From Pedobacter sp. FW305-3-2-15-E-R2A2 (lineage in GTDB: Bacteria; Bacteroidota; Bacteroidia; Sphingobacteriales; Sphingobacteriaceae), in NCBI RefSeq assembly GCF_038446955.1, contig NZ_CP151803.1:6758001-6822000 (forward strand): a DNA stretch of 64,000 nucleotides. The letters run 5' to 3'. The notes below the pieces were generated by a model. It saw only the letters and a list, made by a program, of their open reading frames with translations. It was not told the DNA's origin and ran no database searches. Position numbers and translations under genes: made by a program. Positions 17,785 through 25,904 of the stretch are shown here, piece after piece (within the stretch, counting starts at the first letter, position 1; every line of letters begins with the position of its first letter).

Positions 17785-18933
17785 CTATTTAGATTGTCCT
17801 GCTCCCAAAATTTCTGCTAATTTCTTTTGTAATTCTTCGCCTCTGATGTTTTTAGCAATAATTTTACCTGTTGGGTCGATCAGGTAATTTGCAGGGATAG
17901 ACTGAATGCCATAAGCTCTTGCAGCCGCATTGTCCCAGAACTGTAAGTCAGAAACATGTGTCCATGTTAATCCATCTTTTTCTATCGCCTGTAACCAATC
18001 TGCCTTTTTACCCGGACGGTCTAAAGAAACACCCAGAACGGTGAAATTTTTATCCTTAAAGTTTTTATAAGCTGTTACTACGTTAGGGTTCTCCTGGCGA
18101 CAAGGTCCGCACCATGATGCCCAGAAATCAAGCAATACATATTTACCTTTGAAATCAGACAATTTTACGGGTTTATCATTCACATCATTTTGTGTGAAAT
18201 CCATTGCCATTTGTCCAACCTGAGTTTTCTTAGCAGAAGCGATCATATTGGCGATATTTTTACCAAGATCTGTAGCTTTTACTTCAGCAGAAAATTTGTT
18301 GAACTGGGGCTCCACTACATTCACATCGATCTCAGACAAACCGCTTCTAAAAGCAACTAAACTCACATAAGAATTCGGATTGGCTTCAATAAAGGTTTTA
18401 TTGATCGCTTCCAGTTCTTTTTGATTTTCATCATCACGGCTCATCACCGTTTTCATGTAAGCCTCATCTTTACGTTGCTCTTCAGTTTTACTGCGATACT
18501 CACGCATTAAAGCAGCACCTTTTTCATTGACAGCTTTAGTCAGCAATTTATATTTCTCGTTTTCATCGTTTAGTTTAGAACCTTTGATGGTCGCATATTT
18601 TATAGAATCCTGAGGCGCAGTAAGCTCTATCGCTTTAGGCTCAAGATAAAAATTGATCACATCTACAGGAACACGTTTTGCCGGATCTACCACTGCATTG
18701 TCGTGTTTGATTCTGATTTGTGCCTGAGCAATTCCACTAAGCGGACCCGAGAACGCAAATTTCCCAGCTACAATTGCTGCAGAGTCGGTAACCTGGTTCT
18801 GGCCTACCCTATAAGCGATAAAAGCCTTTGCCGGTGCATTTAAGTTTCCTACCTTGCCCTTAACAGTAAATTTACCCTGGGACATTGCTACAACAGGCAA
18901 TAAGCAAATTGCAGCGATTAAAGTTTTTTTCAT
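17785..18933 (-). CDS. Exported TlpA-like thioredoxin with DUF4369 domain
   Basis: The 382-residue protein has a signal peptide (about 1-19), an N-terminal beta domain of the DUF4369 type (about 20-125), a charged helical linker (about 125-240), and a C-terminal AhpC/TSA-TlpA thioredoxin domain (about 240-378). The redox motif WCGPC has Cys275 and Cys278, and a cis-proline follows in IQSIPANYLID. Such proteins are periplasmic disulfide reductases in Bacteroidota. It stands alone; two hairpins lie downstream and the ureohydrolase-like gene ends 86 bases upstream. The target is not known. Confidence 0.9.
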   Translation of the reverse strand: MKKTLIAAICLLPVVAMSQGKFTVKGKVGNLNAPAKAFIAYRVGQNQVTDSAAIVAGKFAFSGPLSGIAQAQIRIKHDNAVVDPAKRVPVDVINFYLEPKAIELTAPQDSIKYATIKGSKLNDENEKYKLLTKAVNEKGAALMREYRSKTEEQRKDEAYMKTVMSRDDENQKELEAINKTFIEANPNSYVSLVAFRSGLSEIDVNVVEPQFNKFSAEVKATDLGKNIANMIASAKKTQVGQMAMDFTQNDVNDKPVKLSDFKGKYVLLDFWASWCGPCRQENPNVVTAYKNFKDKNFTVLGVSLDRPGKKADWLQAIEKDGLTWTHVSDLQFWDNAAARAYGIQSIPANYLIDPTGKIIAKNIRGEELQKKLAEILGAGQSK

Positions 18934-19019
18934 GAGTTTATATTGTTTTTTTATGGTGATGAAGGGATCGTGATCTTAACGGTACTGATCTCCTCTTAAA
19001 CGTTATATTTTAGGTAAAA

Positions 19020-20201
19020 TTACAATAACTTTTGGTACGTCCTCCACCAAAGATCCGGCATTTCTCCATTTACCGCCATCGTATAATCGTCATAACGGCA
19101 AGGTACCAAATGGAAGCGTTCATTTTTAGTGATTCCTGAAGGATAAGGCACCTGCATCCACCAGCGGTCGGACTTCTTACTCTTTACAAAGAGCATCTCC
19201 CCCGATCCATCATTTAAACTCGCACGGTATACCAGGTACTGGGACTTTGGTGTAAGTGGAAAATCTTTCTTGCGGTTGTAAAAACCATCGATAAAATACC
19301 AGACCATTTGTGCCAGCAACATCGCCGTCTGACCATTGTTGTCGAAAGCCGGATTAAACTCATAAAAGCCAATGGAAGTCAGTTTATCGCTCATCCCCGC
19401 GTAACGGGTAATCCTGCAGGCCTGTTCTCCATAAAAACCATTTGGCCCCGCATTGGCATTCGCCCTGGCATCAGAAGAACGGATGGCACCAATATCAAAA
19501 CTGATCATATTCGCGTTCCGTACAATCGGTTCAGTGAGCGTAATGTCATCCATAAATTCACCCAGACGGTGTACATCAAAGTAAAGCTTATTCATTACTT
19601 TCAGGCTTTCCTGATTCACAAAATAAGTTTGATAACCGATATTGCTGAAATTAAAGAGGTAATTAGGCTGATGTAACAGGATTTTATTCAAATAGGTATC
19701 AGACTTTGCAGCCAGCCCCTCCTGATCTTCTTCATCGAGGTCAAATTTACTATCTATCACAACCAGATCTACCTTTTGATCCAGGCTTTCATAAGCCAGG
19801 TATTGTGCGTAGGTCAGGTCTTGTCCACCCCCAATAATAACAGGAAGGATGTTCAGGCTGATTAGCTCGGCCACAACCATCTTGACTGCCACATAGGTAT
19901 CGGAGATAGAAGCTCCGGGTTTGATGTTTCCCAGGTCAATGATTCTGCTGTTAAAAGCACCCTCATTTAAAGTGTAAAATTGCGCCCTGAAATAGTCCGG
20001 CGCCAACGCACAACCCTCATTATTCACTGCCGCACGATCATCAAGTACTCCAAAAATGGCAATATCGTATTGATTTCCCTCCAGTTCCGGAAATTTATCC
20101 GTGTAAAAACCTGCCTTTAAACCCAACTGGCTGGTATAGAATCCATGTTTTGGGGCAAATTTGTCAGGGTTGACCGGAGAAAAAAAATCTGATAAAGACA
20201 T
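19020..20201 (-). CDS. Ureohydrolase-fold protein lacking metal ligands (pseudo-arginase)
   Basis: The 393-residue cytosolic protein aligns with the arginase/agmatinase/formimidoylglutamase superfamily: GGGQD at 124-128, DSKFD at 150-154, SFDIGAIRSSD at 234-244 and YEFNPAFD at 280-287. In active enzymes these read GGxH, DAHxD and SxDxD. Here the two metal-binding histidines are Gln127 and Lys152 and one aspartate of the DxD pair is Gly238, so a binuclear manganese site cannot form normally. Homologues in Bacteroidota are commonly called formimidoylglutamase, which this sequence does not support; a binding or regulatory role is more likely. An extra C-terminal domain (about 315-393) rich in Trp and Tyr is present. 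It diverges from the epimerase-serB-kynA operon. Confidence 0.82.
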   Translation of the reverse strand: MSLSDFFSPVNPDKFAPKHGFYTSQLGLKAGFYTDKFPELEGNQYDIAIFGVLDDRAAVNNEGCALAPDYFRAQFYTLNEGAFNSRIIDLGNIKPGASISDTYVAVKMVVAELISLNILPVIIGGGQDLTYAQYLAYESLDQKVDLVVIDSKFDLDEEDQEGLAAKSDTYLNKILLHQPNYLFNFSNIGYQTYFVNQESLKVMNKLYFDVHRLGEFMDDITLTEPIVRNANMISFDIGAIRSSDARANANAGPNGFYGEQACRITRYAGMSDKLTSIGFYEFNPAFDNNGQTAMLLAQMVWYFIDGFYNRKKDFPLTPKSQYLVYRASLNDGSGEMLFVKSKKSDRWWMQVPYPSGITKNERFHLVPCRYDDYTMAVNGEMPDLWWRTYQKLL

Positions 20202-20231
20202 ATTGTACTATAAATGTATCTGTCAAATATC

Positions 20232-20239
20232 TATTTTTG
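20232..20239 (+). promoter_or_regulatory. Candidate -7 element for the epimerase-serB-kynA operon
   Basis: TATTTTTG matches TAnnTTTG and places transcription start near 20246. This lies after the TTG at 20237 and therefore favours the ATG at 20276 as start of the epimerase. A TTG lies 26 bases upstream, slightly too far for a standard -33 element. Confidence 0.5.
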
Positions 20240-20275
20240 AGAGCATATTTTAATGAACATCCTAAAAAAAATGAA

Positions 20276-21253
20276 ATGATATTGGTTACCGGTGCTACTG
20301 GATTTTTAGGAGCAGAATTAATACATCAGCTAACCGGACAGGGAACAAAGCTCAGGGCCTTAAAGCGCGAGCACTCTGTGATTCCGGATTTAATAAAAGA
20401 CAATCCCCTGATAGAATGGGCGGTTGCAGACATCAACGACCTTTCTACACTGGATACTGCATTTGAAGATATCCATCAGGTGTATCACTGTGCAGCAATG
20501 ATTTCTTTTGACCCCAAAGACAAAGCAAAATTACTGAAAGTAAATATTGAAGGTACCAGCAATGTCGTGAACCTTTGTGTGGAAAACCAGGCGAGGTTGC
20601 TTCATGTCAGTTCTGTTGCCGCTTTGGGAAATGCAAAAAAAGGGCAGCTGATCACAGAAAAAGACTTCTGGGAATACGATTCCAAGGCACATTCTTATGC
20701 CATTTCGAAATATGAAGGAGAAATGGAAGTCTGGCGTGGCATTGCCGAAGGCCTGGAAGCCGTCATCGTAAACCCATCGGTCATCATTGGTGGCGCTGCA
20801 GGATTTCAGGGTAGCGGAGCGATTTTTAAACTCGTAAAAGAAGGTCTTTCTTTCTATACCAAAGGGGCCACCGGAATTGTTGATGTTCAGGATGTGGCTA
20901 AAAGCATGATCGCCCTGATGAACAGCAAGATCACAGAAGAACGCTTCACCATCAGTGCAGAAAATTACCATTACCAGCGTTTCTTTGGAGAGATCGCCAA
21001 AGGTTTTGGCGTTAAAGCACCTGCTAAAGAAGCGAAACCATGGATGCTCGGCATTGCATGGAGAGCCGCAAAACTGGCTTCTTTATTTACCGGAAAACCG
21101 GCCGCTTTAACAAGTGATGCCGCCAGAAGCAGCCTGAACGAGAGTTTATACAGCAATAAAAAAATAATTGAGACCATTGGAATAACATTTAAGCCGCTGG
21201 ATCAGACCGTAGCAGAAACCTGTCAGGCCCTGAAACAGCTCCCACTTCCTTAA
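20276..21253 (+). CDS. NAD-dependent epimerase/dehydratase (extended SDR)
   Basis: The 325-residue protein is an extended short-chain dehydrogenase with the Rossmann motif VTGATGFLGAEL at the N terminus. The active-site region has SSVAALG and the catalytic YAISK (Tyr-x-x-x-Lys). Substrates of this group are nucleotide sugars, dihydroflavonol-like compounds or sterols; sequence does not decide. The frame extends upstream to a TTG at 20237, but the ATG at 20276 starts exactly at the Rossmann strand and follows the candidate promoter. It ends 4 bases before the SerB-ACT gene, so they share an mRNA. Confidence 0.88.
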   Translation: MILVTGATGFLGAELIHQLTGQGTKLRALKREHSVIPDLIKDNPLIEWAVADINDLSTLDTAFEDIHQVYHCAAMISFDPKDKAKLLKVNIEGTSNVVNLCVENQARLLHVSSVAALGNAKKGQLITEKDFWEYDSKAHSYAISKYEGEMEVWRGIAEGLEAVIVNPSVIIGGAAGFQGSGAIFKLVKEGLSFYTKGATGIVDVQDVAKSMIALMNSKITEERFTISAENYHYQRFFGEIAKGFGVKAPAKEAKPWMLGIAWRAAKLASLFTGKPAALTSDAARSSLNESLYSNKKIIETIGITFKPLDQTVAETCQALKQLPLP

Positions 21254-21257
21254 AATT

Positions 21258-22556
21258 ATGAATCAGAAGAATATTTACATCATTGATTTCGACAGCACCT
21301 TTACCCAGGTAGAGGCATTGGATGAGCTGGCCCGTATTTCCCTCAAAAAGCATCCTGAAAAAGAAGCCATCTTCAAGAAAATCGAAGACTATACCAACCT
21401 GGCCATGGAAGGAAAATTGTCTTTCGGAGAGAGTCTTGCACAAAGGGTTAAACTTTTGGAAGCTTCGGAAGATCATTTAAAACAGCTGATCACCCGCTTA
21501 AAGAAAAAAGTATCTGCTTCTTTCTCCCGCAATGCCGCATTCTTTAAGAAACATGCAGATGAAGTATTGATCGTTTCAGGTGGATTTAAAGAGTTTATCA
21601 CCCCTGTGGTGAGCCAATACCACATCAAAAAAGAAAACATTTACGCCAACACTTTTGTCACCACCGGCGATGGTAAAATTATAGATTACGACCATGCCAA
21701 CCCTTTGAGTGAAGAAGGTGGCAAAGTGAAATTAATGCAGCAATTGAACCTGGAGGGAAACCTTTACGGAATCGGTGACGGCTATTCCGATTTCCAGCTC
21801 AGGGAAAGTGGAATGATCAAAAAATTCTATGCCTTTACGGAAAATATCTCCAGAGAAAGCATTGTAGAAAAAGCAGACCATGTGACGCCGAGCTTCGACG
21901 AGTTCCTATATGTGAACAACCTGCCAAGAGCCATCTCTTATCCTAAGAACAGGATTCTATGCCTGGTCATTGGTGAAGTAGACCCACAGAGCATTGCCTT
22001 ATTGAAGAAAGATGGTTTTTCCATTCGTCATAAAACCTCATTCGAGGAGAAATATGTGGCAGATGTACACATGCTATTGCTTGCAGAAGGCGAGAAAATA
22101 GAATTGGAGAAGCTGAAAAGGGCCGTGAAATTAAAAACATTAGGCTACCTCGGACAGGCAAAGAACAAGGTTGACATTGCCACCTGCACCGAACAGGGTG
22201 TCGTAGTTTTTGATGATTTAAAATCGAACCCGAGAAACCTGACCTTCATTCCGAAACGAATGATCGACTTTATGAATACCGGAACGACGCACCTGAGCAA
22301 TAACTTCCCGAATTTACAGCTGCCAAGGATTGACAAGTCTCACCGACTGATCCATATCCACCAGAATGTTCCGGGAATTATGGCTAAAATCAACACGGTT
22401 TTTGCCAAGCACGACATTAACATTGTGGCGCAATTTCTGATGACCAATCAGAACATCGGATATGTGATTACTGACATCAATGCAGAATACGACAAACAAC
22501 TCTTTAAATCTTTAAAAAAGATTGAACACACCATAAAATTCAGGGTACTGTACTAG
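21258..22556 (+). CDS. Phosphoserine phosphatase fused to a SerA remnant and ACT domain
   Basis: The 432-residue protein has three parts. Residues 1-220 are a HAD-family phosphoserine phosphatase with DFDST (Asp10, Asp12), the VSGGF motif and GIGDGYSDFQL. Residues about 230-325 resemble the substrate-binding half of D-3-phosphoglycerate dehydrogenase, with LLKKDGFSI, LKTLGYLG and VDIATCTEQGVVVFD. Residues about 360-432 are an ACT domain of SerA type (RLIHIHQNVPGIMAKIN, then IGYVITDIN). The NAD-binding Rossmann domain that normally sits between the last two parts is absent, so dehydrogenase activity is not expected. The enzyme should make serine from phosphoserine, possibly with feedback control by serine through the ACT domain. 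It lies 10 bases before kynA. Confidence 0.85.
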   Translation: MNQKNIYIIDFDSTFTQVEALDELARISLKKHPEKEAIFKKIEDYTNLAMEGKLSFGESLAQRVKLLEASEDHLKQLITRLKKKVSASFSRNAAFFKKHADEVLIVSGGFKEFITPVVSQYHIKKENIYANTFVTTGDGKIIDYDHANPLSEEGGKVKLMQQLNLEGNLYGIGDGYSDFQLRESGMIKKFYAFTENISRESIVEKADHVTPSFDEFLYVNNLPRAISYPKNRILCLVIGEVDPQSIALLKKDGFSIRHKTSFEEKYVADVHMLLLAEGEKIELEKLKRAVKLKTLGYLGQAKNKVDIATCTEQGVVVFDDLKSNPRNLTFIPKRMIDFMNTGTTHLSNNFPNLQLPRIDKSHRLIHIHQNVPGIMAKINTVFAKHDINIVAQFLMTNQNIGYVITDINAEYDKQLFKSLKKIEHTIKFRVLY

Positions 22557-22566
22557 CTTTCAAACC

Positions 22567-23529
22567 ATGGAATTAACACCACAAATCAAAGACAAACTGG
22601 ACAAGCTGCAGGAAAAATATACTGCAATGGGCCAGGACATGTCGGCCTATCTGGATGGCCTCTTGTATGCAGATTTCTTAACCTATTGGGATTACATTCA
22701 TCTGGATACGCTGTTGAGCCTACAGGCACCAAAAACATCTTTTCCTGATGAAGAGATCTTTATCATGTACCATCAGATTACAGAGCTTTATTTTAAGCTT
22801 TCACTGCATGAGTTTAACCAGGTTGCCGCTGCAAGGGAAACCTTAACTGCTACTTTCTTTACCGATCGCGTGAAAAGGATTAACGCCTATTTTAACGCGC
22901 TGGTTTCTTCATTCGAAGTGATGGTCAACGGAATGGAAAAAGAACAATTCCTGAAATTCAGAATGTCCTTACTACCGGCAAGCGGGTTTCAGTCAGGACA
23001 ATACCGAATGATTGAAATCAGTGCTACAGATTTCGGCCGGTTGGTAGATAAAGACAAAAGAGCAGCACTCGCCAATGCCCCTATTGAAGAACAGTTTGAG
23101 CATATCTACTGGAAATCAGGTGCAACGGAGCTGGCTACGGGAAAAGAAACACTCACTTTAAAACAGTTTATCAATAAATATGCAAGTCAGTTTTTGCAAT
23201 TGGTCAAAGACAGAAAAGACAGCAACTTCTCTGCACTTTACCACAAAGTAAAAGACGAAGGACAAGACGTAACCGCTTTAACGGAAGAACTGAGGAAACT
23301 TGATCTGTTTGTCAATGTTGAATGGCCACTTTCGCATTATAAATCTGCGGTCAGGTATCTGGAAAGAGATCCCGTTGACATTGCCGCTACTGGTGGAACC
23401 AACTGGCAGAAATACCTGCCTCCGCGTTTTCAGAAAAGAATTTTCTACCCTTTCCTTTGGACAGAAGAACAAATGGAAGAATGGGGAAAAGGATGGGTAC
23501 TGAGCGTTCTGAAAGATCTCAGAAGTTAA
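22567..23529 (+). CDS. kynA: Tryptophan 2,3-dioxygenase
   Basis: This heme enzyme opens the indole ring of L-tryptophan to N-formylkynurenine with O2. The 320-residue protein has the family pattern YADFLTYWDYIHLDTLLSLQ near the N terminus, FIMYHQITELYFKL with the histidine expected for substrate binding, and SGFQSGQYRMIE. Length and order agree with the family. It is the third gene of the operon (10 bases after the SerB-ACT stop). Kynurenine formamidase and kynureninase are not in the window, so the rest of the pathway must be elsewhere or absent. Confidence 0.9.
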   Translation: MELTPQIKDKLDKLQEKYTAMGQDMSAYLDGLLYADFLTYWDYIHLDTLLSLQAPKTSFPDEEIFIMYHQITELYFKLSLHEFNQVAAARETLTATFFTDRVKRINAYFNALVSSFEVMVNGMEKEQFLKFRMSLLPASGFQSGQYRMIEISATDFGRLVDKDKRAALANAPIEEQFEHIYWKSGATELATGKETLTLKQFINKYASQFLQLVKDRKDSNFSALYHKVKDEGQDVTALTEELRKLDLFVNVEWPLSHYKSAVRYLERDPVDIAATGGTNWQKYLPPRFQKRIFYPFLWTEEQMEEWGKGWVLSVLKDLRS

Positions 23530-23538
23530 ATCATATAA

Positions 23539-23569
23539 AATGGGAACCCGCTTTTGCGTGGTTCCCATT
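23539..23569. terminator. Shared terminator between kynA and the small secreted gene
   Basis: AATGGGAACC (23539-23548) pairs perfectly with GGTTCCCATT (23560-23569), followed by a T-rich stretch on the plus strand (TATTTTTAG). Confidence 0.7.
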
Positions 23570-23585
23570 ATTTTTAGGGTTATTG

Positions 23586-23984
23586 TTATTTTAATTTCGC
23601 CTTGTTATGCAGGGCTATCGCTTTTGCATAAGCGAGGTATTGACTGCGAACTGTTTTATCCTCCTGCACGAAGATGACGCGGTTGCAGGTATTTTCAGAT
23701 CCCGGATTGAAGTATATCGTCACGCATTTATACTTTTCATTCAAATCATCAATTCCTGTTACATCTGCCCATTTTACCTGCAGTTTCTTTCCTCCCCCAT
23801 AGGTAAAGGTCATTTCATCTGCTGCTACAGTTGTTGATGAGGACATAAAATTAAGCCGGTTGCATTGATTGACCATGACCAAATCTGTTTTTTCATTTAA
23901 CCATGCTACCATGTTTTCGGTAGTTTGTGCGTACGACAAAAATGTAAGGCAGCACAACACAGCAATTAAGTTTAGCTTAAGCAT
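23586..23984 (-). CDS. Small secreted protein of unknown function
   Basis: A 132-residue protein with a signal peptide (about 1-19, ending LSYAQ). The mature part is short and mostly beta, with the segment TFTYGGGKKLQVKWADV, two Cys residues, and the last helix AKAIALHNKAKL. I do not recognise a domain. It starts 3 bases after the stop of the next gene upstream, so the pair shares an mRNA. A role in the periplasm is likely from the signal peptide. Confidence 0.65.
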   Translation of the reverse strand: MLKLNLIAVLCCLTFLSYAQTTENMVAWLNEKTDLVMVNQCNRLNFMSSSTTVAADEMTFTYGGGKKLQVKWADVTGIDDLNEKYKCVTIYFNPGSENTCNRVIFVQEDKTVRSQYLAYAKAIALHNKAKLK

Positions 23985-23986
23985 GT

Positions 23987-24535
23987 CTATTTTTTATCTT
24001 TAACAGCCAGGGCAATGATGTCTGTTGCATAAGTGAGGGCAACAAAGTCAAGCTTATCCATATCGGTAATAGGTTTGCCGTTTTCGAAGTCCAGAAAACC
24101 TTTATAGACCACCCGACATTGCCTTGTCCCATCTGCACTGGTCCATAAATTGGCATAATTGGCAGGAAAACCGCCCATATATTGCATGTTTTGGCTAAGC
24201 TTATATCCATTGCTTTTCAAGGAAGCTTCCATCGCAAGGGCATCCGGTTTTGTCAACTCCTGACAAATCAGGCCAACCACTTTATCTTCCAGGCAGTACA
24301 AGGTTAAATCATAATTCTCATACTCGTAATAACGCATCATAAAGGGCCCTTTTTGTTCATCCAGCTCCTTATCATAAACAAAGGGTCCTCCTTTCTTCAT
24401 TGCCTTCTTGAGGTCTGAAGTTTTGTGACCGAGGTAATAGTTAAACTCCCCAATTGTTTTGGGCCAGCTTTGTGCCTGAACTACAATACTGCTGAGTACA
24501 AAAAAACAGAGTAAGACAGTAATTTTCTTTTTCAT
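23987..24535 (-). CDS. Secreted protein of unknown function, partner of the 23586 gene
   Basis: A 182-residue protein with a signal peptide (about 1-21, ending VQAQ). It holds one globular domain of mixed helices and strands, including ELTKPDALAMEASLK and later the tail DIIALAVKDKK. No family is recognised. It is the first gene of a two-gene unit. A TAAATTTG promoter element on the minus strand begins about 37 bases upstream of the ATG. It diverges from ilvE. Confidence 0.68.
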   Translation of the reverse strand: MKKKITVLLCFFVLSSIVVQAQSWPKTIGEFNYYLGHKTSDLKKAMKKGGPFVYDKELDEQKGPFMMRYYEYENYDLTLYCLEDKVVGLICQELTKPDALAMEASLKSNGYKLSQNMQYMGGFPANYANLWTSADGTRQCRVVYKGFLDFENGKPITDMDKLDFVALTYATDIIALAVKDKK

Positions 24536-24571
24536 GATTTAAATTTTAAGATGGAGGATGAGGATGATGAC

Positions 24572-24579
24572 CAAATTTA
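24572..24579 (-). promoter_or_regulatory. Candidate -7 element for the secreted gene pair
   Basis: The minus strand reads TAAATTTG, a match to TAnnTTTG, with about 30 bases from the expected transcription start to the ATG at 24535. I see no clear -33 element. Confidence 0.4.
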
Positions 24580-24591
24580 GAGAAAGGCATT

Positions 24592-24633
24592 CCGGCAGGA
24601 AATACCCACTAAGGAGTATTTTGACCTGCCCGG
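24592..24633. repeat. Imperfect palindrome between divergent promoters
   Basis: CCGGCAGGAAATAC (24592-24605) pairs with GTATTTTGACCTGCCCGG (24616-24633) with small bulges. It lies between the promoter elements of the secreted pair and ilvE and may be an operator. Confidence 0.4.
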
Positions 24634-24716
24634 ACAAAGAGGATCTTAGTGTACTTAAGACACTTAACAATCCTGTTCAAAAGCAAAATAAAAAGAAATA
24701 AGCAGGGCAATTTTAT

Positions 24717-24724
24717 TAAATTTG
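24717..24724 (+). promoter_or_regulatory. Candidate -7 element for ilvE
   Basis: TAAATTTG matches TAnnTTTG and overlaps the TTG at 24722, so translation should start at the ATG at 24746. A -33 TTTG is not obvious. Confidence 0.5.
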
Positions 24725-24745
24725 CAGGAAGAAATACGAATAGAA

Positions 24746-25810
24746 ATGAACGATACACTGGATATAACCATCACGAAAGCTGAGCAAAGCAGACTAACAG
24801 TAACAGACTTTTCTCAACTTCCCTTCGGAAAGGTATTTTCCGATCATATGTTTATTGCCGAATACGAAGATGGCGCCTGGACAAATTTACAGGTATTACC
24901 TTATGGCCCGATTCCGATGAGCCCGGCAATTTCTGCCCTGCATTACGGACAGGCAATTTTTGAGGGCATGAAAGCTTACCGTCAGGCTGATGGTAAAATC
25001 AGTGTTTTCAGAGCAGACAAAAACTTTGAGCGTTTTAATAAATCAGCACAACGCATGGCGATGCCTGCTATTCCTGAGGATATTTTCAGACAAGGAATCG
25101 CGGCATTAATTGATATTGATAAAAACTGGGTTCCGAATCAGGATGGTTATTCTTTATATATCCGCCCGGTGATGTTCGCTACCGATCCTTACCTGGGTGT
25201 AAAGGCATCTGATAAATATACCTTTGCTTTACTAACGACTCCTACAGGACCGTATTACAGCAAAGCACTAAAAGTAAAAATTGAAACTGAATTTACACGT
25301 GCAGATGAAGGTGGTGTTGGCTATGCTAAAACTGCTGGAAATTACGCCCGTTCTTTACACCCTTTTGCTGAGGCATTAAAAGAAGGTTTTGACCAGTTGA
25401 TCTGGACTGATGCCGTTTCTCATGAGTTTATCGAGGAAGCAGGAACAGCAAACTTAATCTTTGTGATCGACGGGAAACTGGTTACTCCTTCTGTAAGAAG
25501 TACCGTTTTGGATGGGGTAACAAGAGATACCATTATTCAGCTGGCAAAAAAAGCAGGCATTGAAGTGGAAGAAAGAAGGGTAAGTGTAAAAGAAGTAATC
25601 GAAGGTATCGAAAATGGTCAGTTAACAGATGCATTCGCAGCAGGTACTGCCGCAACTGTGACGCCAATTGGAGAAATCAGTTATGAAGGTAAGTTATATA
25701 CTTTAACGGACCCTGCTACACGTACGATTTCTGCGGGTATCGCAAAAACATTAAATGACATCCGTTACGGACTTGCTCCTGACGAGTTCGGATGGAACTG
25801 GATCGTGTAA
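24746..25810 (+). CDS. ilvE: Branched-chain amino acid aminotransferase
   Basis: IlvE transfers amino groups between glutamate and the keto acids of leucine, isoleucine and valine, using pyridoxal phosphate. The protein (354 aa from the chosen start) is a class IV aminotransferase: HYGQAIFEGMKAYR near the N terminus, the lysine region with AKTAGNYARS, and EEAGTANLIFV and AAGTAATVTPIG that bind the cofactor phosphate. A TTG at 24722 would add eight codons but overlaps the promoter element. It has its own terminator and no operon partner. Confidence 0.95.
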   Translation: MNDTLDITITKAEQSRLTVTDFSQLPFGKVFSDHMFIAEYEDGAWTNLQVLPYGPIPMSPAISALHYGQAIFEGMKAYRQADGKISVFRADKNFERFNKSAQRMAMPAIPEDIFRQGIAALIDIDKNWVPNQDGYSLYIRPVMFATDPYLGVKASDKYTFALLTTPTGPYYSKALKVKIETEFTRADEGGVGYAKTAGNYARSLHPFAEALKEGFDQLIWTDAVSHEFIEEAGTANLIFVIDGKLVTPSVRSTVLDGVTRDTIIQLAKKAGIEVEERRVSVKEVIEGIENGQLTDAFAAGTAATVTPIGEISYEGKLYTLTDPATRTISAGIAKTLNDIRYGLAPDEFGWNWIV

Positions 25811-25841
25811 ATTTACAGCTACATTGTAAATAATTCTTGTG

Positions 25842-25870
25842 AGGCGCCTTTGAACCAGGGCGCCTTTTTT
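25842..25870 (+). terminator. Terminator of ilvE
   Basis: AGGCGCC (25842-25848) pairs with GGCGCCT (25859-25865), followed by six T residues. Confidence 0.85.
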
Positions 25871-25904
25871 ATAGCTTCAAATTTTTAAACCAATCAGACA
25901 ACGA

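Noticed and set aside
20237..20275. Upstream TTG or GTG starts for the epimerase, ilvE, DUF6266 and the 6229-7173 gene.
   Set aside because: The next ATG starts at conserved motifs or signal peptides; the epimerase and ilvE TTG codons overlap promoter elements.
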